Assembly (NCBI GenBank): GCA_963576735.1
Contig: OY755176.1
Location: forward strand, 13,005,423-13,069,422
Direction of reading: 5' to 3'
Length of the DNA: 64,000 nt
Source of the DNA: Bedellia somnulentella
Taxonomy: Eukaryota; Arthropoda; Insecta; Lepidoptera; Bedelliidae
The translations under genes were made by a program, and so were the position numbers. Position 1 is the first letter of the stretch; the number at the start of each line of letters is the position of its first letter. The notes under the pieces were generated by a model. The model was not told the origin of the DNA. It saw only the letters and a list, made by a program, of their open reading frames with translations, and made no database searches. Positions 49,617 to 61,700 of this stretch are shown in pieces.

Positions 49617-49781
49617 TCACTGGGAGGCCACTGCGCCCGCCATTCTCTGCCGCACGTCGTTCAGCGCTGAGCCGTTGCTGAAACCGTTCAACAGCGGCAG
49701 CTTCATCTCCTTGCCTTCTGACCTTATGATATCCTTTGATGTTTCTATCTCTTCAGCTTTAGCTGCTCTCGCTTTAGCTTT
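49617..49781 (-). CDS. Elongase exon 8 (C terminus and stop)
   Basis: 54 codons plus TGA at 49619-49617 (acceptor AATTCCAG). Encodes a charged cytosolic tail ([11 protein letters not shown]...) that ends AGAVASQ. The tail is less conserved in the family, so this exon is supported mainly by splice sites, frame and GC content. Confidence 0.88.
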   Translation of the reverse strand, partial: KAKARAAKAEEIETSKDIIRSEGKEMKLPLLNGFSNGSALNDVRQRMAGAVASQ

Positions 49782-52700
49782 CTGGAATTAAAAACGTATG
49801 GAATGAATGAAAATGAATGAATGGTTTCCAAATAATGGAAATGGAATTGAAACAGGCTATAAACCATTTTTTTGCATATATTAAAATATACATAGCTGTA
49901 TAATGTCGGCTTAGAATAGCACAATCCCATTTCTACCCGTGGGTGCTCGTAAGAGACGACAAGGGACATTAGGATATTTTAAGTGATTGTTGGGCGATGC
50001 GGTTAAAGACTCATCACAACACCTTAATGTCACAATCTTGTCCCCACTGAACATCCAAAATTTTCTGAAGAATTTCTTATTCTGATGCTCTAGTTACTCC
50101 TTCTAGGGATTTTTAGCCTGGAGTATTTGTATGTATGAATGTATATATGACTAAGGGTATTGGGGCTTTTTATTGGATTTTTGGGCGATGCGGTTGGAGA
50201 CCCATCACCAAAAACCTTTATTCTTACCATCTTTTCCCCACTCAACTCCCAAAAGTGGCTGAGGAATTTATAATTCCTTAGCTCTGGTTACCCCTTCTAG
50301 GGAAATATAGCCGTGAGTATATGTATGTATGTATGTATGAATGTATATATTTTAAACAGTATCTTACTTGTGCCTTCTTGATGTAGGCCTGTTTGTAGAA
50401 GTCGGAGAAGAGGTAGTAGAAGAGAACGGCGTGCATGCCGATCCACCAGACGAACGCACGCGGGTAGTCGCACTGCGTGAACAGCAGCTGGAACGCGTGC
50501 AGGAATACTAGCACGAATTGTACCTGGAGGAAATAATTTATGTTATTGTGAGGCACTTTTGGCAATATAATAGAAGAGTTACATTTTGCACCAACTCTCA
50601 AACTATTTTTTTGTCAAGTTCTCTATATTCACCCCTACGAAATGCACGTATACACCAACTATGAAACTTAATTTTTTGTCAAATATTTTGCGATAATGCG
50701 TCAAAATCAATAAAGGCGGAGTTTGTAAACAATGCGGCATGTTTTTTTTATTATTTTATTTAAACAGAGTGACGATAGGTCTGCACTCTACGTAAAAGCA
50801 TGTCCAATCAATAAGTCAATCTCTAAACATATCTGGTGACTTAATATCTAAAGTATTAGCATTTCAAACACATTGCAAAAAGAGCTATAAACCATATTCA
50901 TATTATCACATTTTATTAATAAACTTAATACGTACCATTTGTAGAGCCGTAAGGTATCTCTTCCACCAAAGATACTTCTGCACCTGAGGACCGAGAGCTG
51001 CCAGCAAGTAGTAAGAGTACATGACGATGTGCACAAACGTGTTCAACATACCGAAGAATGTTGAGTGGCCACCTATTGACAAAACAAAAAAATATTATCA
51101 ATCTATATTATCATCTTACACATGGCAGAGTATAAAAAAGCAGGGTATTTGTATTGAGAGATATTGTTTTGCTGAGAAGCTGCAGACTATCGAGGACAAA
51201 TGGAAGTACTCCGAATGTCAGCTGCTGAAATGTCACGTGATCTTCCAAAGAAGTACGTAAGAAGTAAGAAATAAGTAGTGGACGGTATGTTTACTTCTAC
51301 GTCAATTCTTTTTTGCAGATATTTATATTTTTAGTAAATAAATTATACAACATAGTCTTCGGGTTCCGGAGTTGGAGACTTTGAGAGTCCAAACCACTGC
51401 AATACGATCATGTTTTGATTCTTTATATGGCGTATGTAATGTAAATTATTTGACATAGTTAAATGATCAACAGTGTCAAGTGCATCTTGTGTTAGGGTAG
51501 AAAACATATGTGTCTACTAGTTGATACAAAACAAGTTTTAACGTTAACATGTTACTAGAGGTCGCCCAGTGGTCTAAATTCAAACTGTAATAATGTATAA
51601 ACTCCTTGCTTGTAGACATAATATTATTGAGAAACAAAAATAATATATTGTCAACGTTGATTTGATCACGGATTTTGACAATAAATAAATAAATGCATGA
51701 GTGCCCAGGCTTGTAATGCATTTATGCTTGATTTAAAAAAAAATGCATACTTAAATTAAAAACTGCCTGCGCATTCTTTCTATAAATAAACTATTAGGCG
51801 CAAACTTTTCAACACTCTCCTAGGAAGAATTAAAAAAAAACGCCTAATGTGATAATGTATATGATATCAAAATAATGGGCTATGCACATCTCTTTGTATT
51901 AATAAATATATTTTTTATTTACTTCACCAAACTATGATAAAACATACATACATACATACATATACTCACGGCTATAAATCCCTAAAAGGGGTAGCCAGAG
52001 CTAAGGAATAAGAAATTCCTCAGCCACTTTTGGAAGTTGCGTGGGGAAAATATGGTAAAATAAAGGTTTTTGGTGATGGGTCTCCAACCGCATCGCCCAA
52101 AAATCCCTTAAAAGCCCCAATACCGTTAGTCGCCTCTTACGTACACCCACCGGAAGAAATGGGGTAGTGCTATTCTATGCCGACACAACACAGCTCAATT
52201 TTAAGTTAAAGCAAATCAAAAAGATAATCAGATAAATACTTTTCAAGTTATCCAATGCGGTTGATGACGTCATTAAAATTAAACATATTATGAAGCATAA
52301 AATTATTAAGAATCCAATGCAGCTGATAACGTCATTAGAATATAATTATTAGCATCTATAACAGTTGTTTTCTTGATTTAATTTTACGTCTTTTTATTTA
52401 TCAATTTGAACAATATTTGTTTATGAAACACTTATTAATGTAGTTATGAAAAAATGAAAAAAATGAAAATGAAAAAATGTTTATTTGTACCGCCATAGGT
52501 GATCGTCTTTTACAATTACATTACAATTTTAATCTATATAATTTATTCTTTATAATAAAGACGAAGTAGTTTATCTGTGGCCCCACGCTAGGTAAATCCT
52601 GTGTTGTGGGAGCTAATATGTAACAATGCAAATTTCAATCGAATTAGTCGGTAGTCAGGATCGATTTGCATATCAAATGTCTCAATAGGAGATATGATTC

Positions 52701-55700
52701 CTTTTATTATGTTTATTTCCAAATATAGCTGACAATAGTATTTGCATTGAGTAGGTTTGTTATACATATTATTTGTCATGGATTTTCTTGGACTTTTCTC
52801 AAGTACGATTACCATGCGGAAATCACAGTTTACAAAAGATAATGAAATTGTAATTTTATTACAGACGCATAGAAAGAAACCCTCGGGACGTGTGAAGAAA
52901 GAAATCAGCACGAAAATTTTAAAAGAGTTCTATAGACTTATCATATTGTGCGCTATAGTATTTTCTAAGATTTTCTTGATTGCACATTATAATTAAAACA
53001 ACTATTGCTCCAGACTCCAGATAACATTAGTAGCTCTCTTTTTGTACATAGCAAATATTAAACGCAAATGTAACTTAAAATTTTGTGAAGGTAGTTAGTA
53101 TAATAATTTTATAGTACTGTATAATGACAAATAACACCTCAGTCTTCCCATGTCCATGATAACTGAAAAAAAAGTAATCCGAAAATCAATAATGTTTTTA
53201 TTTATATTGTGCGCTTAAGTGATCCTCTGATGGTGGTCATGTTTGCATTATGATTATTTTAGACCTACCGACGATGCTTGGTTTGGTTTGAAATATATTT
53301 ATGCTGACTTAGTTTTAGTAAGAAGAAAATCAAATGAGTACATAGAACTATAATATTTAAATGCATTTATTACTTTAAATTTAGTCACGAGGTAACAGTT
53401 TCCTAATCTTGCAAGTTTTGGTTACCAAAATTTTCTAAAGTTTTCTTAACAGATTATATTTGACCGACGCGAAAGTGTTTCTGCCTACGAACCCAGATTC
53501 TTGGTTAATATATAATCTGGAATTATAAACGTTTACGTATAAACGTTTAATGCTAAATTCGCCAATACATTGATTTTATAATTATAATTCTTTTCATGCT
53601 CTTCGAAACCCCTAAGTCGTAAAAGTGTGCAAATAAAAACCTCAGTCACTCACACGAGCCACATTATATTAAACTATCAATTTAATTACATATTGCATAA
53701 CACAATTTTCGTATAGATTCTATTATAAAAACATCCTTTAAAAAAAATCTAAGAAAATATTATAATAATTGTGAACAGTAAAATATAAATTACACATAGC
53801 TTCTAAGATCGTATTCTTTGCTTACATATAGTGAGCTGATAGCAGTGAATCAGCTGCACCCGAGCTCAAATCCAAAAATACACGTGCAGGCTTTTATGGT
53901 GCAAAAGATTCAGACTAGATAGAGTATAATGTTAGAAATTAAATAAATAAAACTAAAGCCAATAACATGTTCCATCGAATTCACGACATGATAATTGTAT
54001 GCTAATTACATTCATTTGAAAACTTGTACGGAGTCTTACGTAGGTTGTCTGCTTTTCTAGTGTACGTGTCAATATCAATCATAATAAGTGGTTTAGCAAA
54101 TAACTAAACTAAAATAAGTATTTTTCTCGTACTAACTTAGACGGCAAACAATAAAAAACCAGTTTGCTAACATAACCTCTGTTTACACTTCGATGTTCCA
54201 GAGCATTCGATTATCCGTCATAAGATATTGTATATTGTTTTTATATTATAACACGAGTAACAAAGTAAATTTGCAGATCACTTGAGAGCTTAATACGTAA
54301 ATATATTAAATAAAAAAACATACCAAAGTTAGCATAACGCTTCGAATTCGAAATCAATATTTTGTGTACATTACCTTTGTACTCGAGCTGATGAAATTGT
54401 GTGTGACTGAAACTTTTAATTACTTATGTGAGACTGTAATGTATGCATTGGAGTAAGCAGAGACTATCAAAGTTAATTTGTGCAATTCTAGCACTTTTCG
54501 TCAACATTCATAAATTTTAAAAAGCTTTCTCAAAGTAAATAAAGAATAAATAAAGGAAAGAAAAAATTTGACACAGGCGGGAATAGAACCCGCGACCTCG
54601 GGTATACGCCCCCGTCGCTCTGCCAATTGAGCTACCGTGTCAATGGCTGCCAGTGCGAAATTCTTCTATCCTTTATTTCTTTTACACGTTTAAGTAGTGT
54701 TTTCGTTTCCTTCCTCAGAATTTTTACTAATTCGGAAGGCCACTTGTCTACCTTTTCTTGATTTATTAGTAATAATCCCCACATGTGGTTTTCATGAACA
54801 AAAAGATTTAAATTGGCTTTCTCAAAGGTTTTCCTTTGACTAAACACAACCTTTTAACATAATTTACGTTGCGTTTACTTTAGTCTGTTTATCGGTATAA
54901 GTTTCAATGTTGTATTTAAACATTCATCCGCGCTTATTGGTATTGAATAATCTTGAAATTAATACATAACTTTGGATTTATTTATCTATTAAATATTAAA
55001 AATTATTATTGAGAGACTAAAAATATAAAGTCAAATAAATTATTAAAAAAAACAACGCTAAGATTCGCTATGTAGTGTCCGCTCCAATCAGCACTTACCG
55101 AGATAAAAATCCGAGTACATTGATTACCTAATTCATATTATCTTACATGACATGCACAACAGCCTTAATTCGACACGGAAAAAGTTTTTTATACCAATTA
55201 AACATAGTTACACAGAGAAATATTCCAAGAAAAACAAACACCATATTCTTCCGTCTTGTGAAATATTTTGTCTATCTTAATAAACTTGTATATTTAGTTA
55301 AATAGATGATTATAAAATTTTCCGCGTTATATTAATTTTTATCTCCGTATACTCTTGAAACAGAATTAAAAACTAGTCGCAATCTCTATTGAAACTATAT
55401 CGCATAATTTCTCTCTGAGTAAGACATTGGTTAAAAGTTAAATTAAGAGTAATATTTTTGTGGCTATTCGCTAAATGAGTCATTTTTGTAATTTGTTGAT
55501 TATTTATTGGTTCTATTAAAAACTATTAATGGCTGAAGATTTTCCAGGAATGAGCGTTATCTTCAGTTATTTTTTAGAATACTGCCTTTAAGTTGTGAAG
55601 TTGCGGCTTAGAGAGCTGTGTAGTGATGGCGTATAATATTTATACCCAATAACTTCCAGCATTTTTATTATCTTTTCCCTTTTAAAAGGGGGTGAGAAAT

Positions 55701-58700
55701 TGTTAATTTCTCTGTCTACCCTAATTGGAACAAATGACTTGAGTATGTGTAAGATAGAATGTATGACTGACCTGGTGTGAACTTGACTCCGAACCAGACT
55801 GACATGGGCATGATGCCGTGGTGGATCACGTGGAGTTTCGACACATGATCAAACTTTTTGCGCATCACGAAAAATATCTGGAAGGATTGAGACAATTAAG
55901 AAACGATGATTCTAATTGAAATACATAAATATTCATAACACTTCGCAAAATAATTCCGTCTGACGTAATTTTGGTACAAGGAACTAAATAATTATGCTTC
56001 CTATTATTTTTATCAAACATTTTAACAATCTCGCATCTGAAATTTTTGTTTATTTGTGAGGTATTTAAAAATAATAAGGCACAACACACATACTTTTATA
56101 GCTCTATAAATTATGTTAAAAAAAGATAACGCATTATATTAATCCTTATCATTATTGAAATTCTATTCAAATGAGATTTTTTCTTAAATATAGCTGTAAT
56201 ATTCAAAACTCGAACTTTTTATTCGATTAATTAGGAGATTTAAATGTTTCAATACTATCCCTTAACATACGAAGTGTTCAGAGCAATTTTGACGAATTCA
56301 TACTTTTATTAAACCGGCTAAACCATGAAGTAGATGTCATCTTACTAACCGAATGTTGGTTATCGGACTCAACTATCATCGGCGTGATTCCCGGTTATGA
56401 ATCGTTTGCTTCCAAGCGTAACATAAACAAAAACGGTGGAGTGGTAGCCTTTGTTAGAGAATCTTTAAATGCTTCATTCTCTGAGCCACTTATCTCTGAT
56501 GCATGTAGTATAGTCATACAAATTCCCAATTTATTAACAATAGTTGGGATTTATCGTTCTCCTTCCTTTAAAAACACTCACAACTTTTTATTAGGTCTCG
56601 ACAGCTTATTACATTCAATCCCCACAACTCAAGACATCATAGTGGCAGGCGATATCAATATCGACTTACTGTCAACAAACAGGTCTCAACATGACCCTAC
56701 CGAATATCTCTGCCTCGCATCGTCTCATGGCCTACGTCCAGCCATAACCAAACCGACGAGAAAGAAAGCATGTCTGGATCATATCCTAATCAGAACCCGT
56801 CTGCCTGTATTGGGTTTTGTATGTGAATCTGATATATCAGACCACGATCTTGTTATAGCTACAATTAACCGAGTCGAAATCAAAAAGGACAAAACACCAC
56901 GCCTTAAGACCGTATTAGACTTCAAAGGAATTGTAAAAGATCTTGAAACCCTAAACTGGTCTCAGATATTAAATGAGCATGACTTGCAGACGTGCACCGA
57001 TTCATTTATAAAAGTTTTAAACGATTGCATAGATAAACATAAATCTGTAAAAAAAGTAAGTAAATCCAGATACACACTTGAGCCTTGGATGTCCCCTGGT
57101 CTAATAAAATGCGCTAGACATAAAGACCATCTCCATATGCTGGTAAAGAAACACCCAGAAGACATTATTCTAAATGTATCCTATAAAAGGTACAGAAACT
57201 TTTACATAACTCTCCTCCGTAACATAAAATGCGAGTATGAAAAGGACTTACTAGACAGGAATAAGGGCAATTCGAAAAAGACATGGCAATCTATAAAAAA
57301 GATCTGTCACTTGAAGTCCAATCGATCCAATCCAGCTAAAGAATTGTTCAACATAACACAAAACACTGAAAATCCCCTGAATAAATGCAACCAATATTTC
57401 TCATCCGTTGGATCTAGTCTTGCGAAAAGAATACTTGACAAGATAAATATATCAGAACAAGAATTGGCTTCTTCAGTTCCTACAAACGATGGCCCCTGTT
57501 CCTCCTTTTTTTTGTCTCCAACAGACCGTGACGAAGTAGCTAACCTTATCTCTCTCATCAAGGAAGATAGTGCTCCTGGGATTGATGGAATAAGTGGTAG
57601 TCTAGTAAAGAAATTGAAACATCAAATAGCGGAACCCCTTACCCATATCTTCAATTTAAGCCTTACTTCTGGTTCCTTTCCTAATGCATGGAAAACTGCC
57701 GCTGTATCCCCCATCCACAAAAATGGTCACAAAAGTGATCCATCTAACTACCGCCCTATTTCTCTACTGAGCATACTATCCAAACTGCTAGAGAAAATTG
57801 TAAATAAAAGGCTCGTTGATTACCTTGAATCGAATAAACTGCTTGCTTCGTCACAATTCGGCTTCAGACGTAACAAGTCAACAGAAGACGCCACAAAAGC
57901 TCTCACTAGTAAAATAGTAAACAAATTGGATAGAGGACACAAAAGTCTGGTTGTTTTCTTGGACTTGTCGAAAGCCTTCGACACTGTTTCAATTTTAATA
58001 TTATTAAGAAAACTAGAAGGATTAGGTATACGGGGTACAGCTCTCTGTTGGTTCAAAAGCTACTTAGAAACAAGAACTCAAGTCACCAGAATAGACTCAC
58101 TCCAAAGTGATATTAGTCCAATAGATTTCGGAGTCCCACAAGGAAGTATCCTGGGGCCGACCCTTTTCTTAACTTACCTAAACTCAATCCAAAACGTTAG
58201 CCTTGAGAGTGCGGAAATAGTCTGCTATGCAGACGATACCGCTATATTGTTCCACGGCTCAACTTGGGATGATGCTAAAACTGCTGCTGAGAAAGGTCTG
58301 GGTAAGATCAATGAATGGCTGCAACAAAACTTACTGACACTTAATACCCAAAAGACACAATTCATATGCTTTTACAAGACCGCAACATCGAGGCCAGACT
58401 CTTTGAACTCCTTGACCATGCACAGCTGCAAGAATGACGGAAGTGGAACCTCACCATGTGACTGCAATAAAATATACCGGACTAAAGACATTAGGTACTT
58501 GGGCCTTATTCTGGACGAACGTCTAACATTCGAGGCTCACATAAGTAAGCTTGCTAAAAGAATTAGGAGCGTAACCGGTGTCATGAAACTCCTCCGAAGT
58601 TCTGCTGACATGGATGTTTTAAAGCAAGTCTACTACGCGCTAGGCCAATCCCTGCTTTTTTATTGTATAGAGGTCTGGGGAGGTGCAGCGAAATCTGTAC

Positions 58701-61700
58701 TTATCCAACTAGAAAGGGCGCAAAGAGCATTACTGAAGACTATGCTCCGTAAACCTATGACCCACCCTACAAATGAATTGTTCAGGTTGGCAGAAGTTCT
58801 ATCAGTAAGACAACTTTATCTACAAAAAGTGTGTCTAACCACACACCGAAACTTAGGTAAATCATCCGAATTTAACTTGCTTAAATCGAACCGAGTCCAC
58901 CAAATTGTCATTCCTATTGTAACTACCAGCTTTGCTAAACGCACAGGTACTTTTGCATACGCTCACATATACAACAATTTAGTCAAAAAGTGTAATATTC
59001 AAAGAGATGACTCCTTACCGTTACTTAAATCAAAGGTGACGACACAGTTAAGCTCTATGGACTACGAGAGTACAGAGTCAATAATTAGCATATATCAATA
59101 ATTATCAATAATTAGTTAATAAGGTTCTCCATCTCATCTATCTCATTTATATTTATATACTCATATATTCAAATATATATTCATATATATATTCACACCA
59201 TACACACAAACTATATATATATATTCTATTTTAGTTAGATTAGTTCATCACATTTGTCAATACTAACAAACTAACAACTACACACACACTCACACTCATA
59301 AAAAAAAATAATATAATATCAATGAAACCGAATGTAATGTATAGATCTATTATATTATCATTATAGAACTCTCCTCCATTTTGCTTTGTTTATGTCCATC
59401 ATTTTGTTTTGTGTTGTTCGTGTCTTTTAATTATTATTTTTTTCTTTTTCATTCTTTTAATTTTATTACATACTTTTTTTTTGATGTAACATATAATACT
59501 TTGATTAAAGCGCCTATTCCATTATATTATATAATTAAATTGGTTTCCCAAGGTACAGGCTAAGCCTAGTTTGGGAACCCCTGGAAATTTGTGAAAGCTG
59601 TAATTCTTTTAATAAATATACTTTTTACTTTAAAAAATACTTTTTACTTTTTACTTTAGGCCATAGACACCATAATTTGCATAATGTAGAATCAAATTAA
59701 AAAAAACAACATATATCTATCTCTGTTTATATATATTACCCACCGTGTCGAAAAACTCCGTGAATTTCGATATGTAGTACCACCAGCATCCAACGGCCGT
59801 CTGAAATAAAATAAAGGCATTTATTAAAAAAAATCAAACAATCGATTTATACAGCCTACAGATTTATATTTTATTAATTACTAGTTGTCCGCACCGGCTT
59901 CGCACGGATGGTGTAATATAATTCTTACAGCTTACTCCCTACGAAATTTAGGGTGACGATATCCTATGTCCATTTCCTGGTTCTAAGCTGAGGTAGCTTA
60001 CTTAGTTAGCTCCAACAATTTTCAGACAGATCTGTTCATCTGTTCTCGAGTTATAAGTAGTGTAACTAACACAACTTTCTTTTATATATATATATAGATT
60101 TGACAATCATAGTTAGGTGTTTTTTTTTTCATTTATATTGAACTTAAATCTAAAAATCCCAAGGTTAATTTTTGTAAAAGTCTCCTGACTGTTCTTGGGG
60201 GAGGGGGACAGTGCCAGTACAAAGTTGAACATAAGTTATGAATTGAAATACATTTTCCATGTTCCTGAAACTAACTTCGTACCAAGTTTATATTCATAGA
60301 GAATATGTACGCTATTCTTACGAAGGGATACCGATATTAAGATTCAGTCTTGATTTGCGGACATTGTCATTTTAAGAATTGAAATCCTGATGCACCCAAT
60401 ATCCCTAGAATCCAGCTGAGTTTTAAATAACTCAGTATTACATAATATAACGAACAGTACATATTAGTTACAGATGCACGGGTATCTAAGAATACAGGTT
60501 ATGATGTGATCGAACTTCGCTGCCGACGAAGGTAATCAACATCGCGGTTGCAAAATATGTAAACCATGCACTCTACTCCAACGTCAAGCAAAAATGCGCT
60601 AGAGGTCTTTTGGAAAACGCTAGAATTATTTGTATACGTCTATTGGGGATATTATGAAAAGTTTTTACTAATTTTAATTTTAAATAATTCTCATGTTAAC
60701 TGTTCGAATTATATCATTATAGTATAGTAAACATTGACCCTTCTCGATGACGAAGTGCATTGAAGTGAAGAAATTTTATTTTTCAGCAAAGCAAATTTAA
60801 TGGTAAAGGGTAAAGGTAATGGCTTATAGCATGATATGCTATAAGCCATTACCATTACCAAATAGTGAATCGTGGAATCATTTGTTGCTAGATCTAGTAT
60901 TAAAGCGCTATATTAGTACCTGCGCACGGGTGCACCGACATACCCAAGTATGCCAGCTCACCCTGGCCGTGCTAGCACCAGCGTCATCTCGCGTCACCGT
61001 ATATGACAATATTAACTGCACGCTCGCAACTGGTTCTACTACGCAAAAATGTTTACGGCAAACATTCCATTATATCATTCTGCAGCTGGACTTTATTTTG
61101 ATACTGTCAATTTTGTTTGTACAAAATTCGAGACGAGTTTATTTTTGTCGCGGAATGTCGAAAGGTATGAATTATTTGACCCACTAAGGTTTGACGTGAT
61201 CGTTTCATTATAATGTCCTTTTGTTGGATAAAATTATTCTTATTAATATAAAAAAGCTCATATTTCAGCTTAATTTATAATGTAAAGCTAAATTAAAAAA
61301 GAAACAAAAAAATAAAAAGTATTATTCTAGCATGAAGGCATTGAACCTTAAAATTCATTCTTGTTTGTGAACTATTACATTGAGTTTGCGAAATGAAAAG
61401 CAAAATGTTTGGCGTTATTGCTATAACAGAAATATAAATCTACTCACTCTGAGGGCAATGGGGTTGTTGGAGTAGTCAACAGGTTGGCACCGGAAGCTGT
61501 ACGTTGTAAACCATCCACTCTTTAAACTCTGCAACATATAAATGTAACGTAAAATATCACGGCCAAAGTAATTGGTCCAAAACACGTTCTTAATTATTTC
61601 CGTAAATACGAAATGTGTTGATATAAAATGATAAAAAAACGTTGCACTTTTAATATTTGCATAAATTTGTAAATAATTTTATTAAGCCTGTGCAACAGAT

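Noticed and set aside
54570..54641. Functional tRNA gene on the minus strand
   Set aside because: Acceptor, D and T stems are good, but the anticodon arm is irregular with an 8-base loop, and the unit belongs to a repeat family with other copies.
60819..61187. 122-codon open frame in elongase intron 4
   Set aside because: It begins inside the perfect hairpin, has no recognisable domain, and lies in an intron antisense to the gene. It may be chance.
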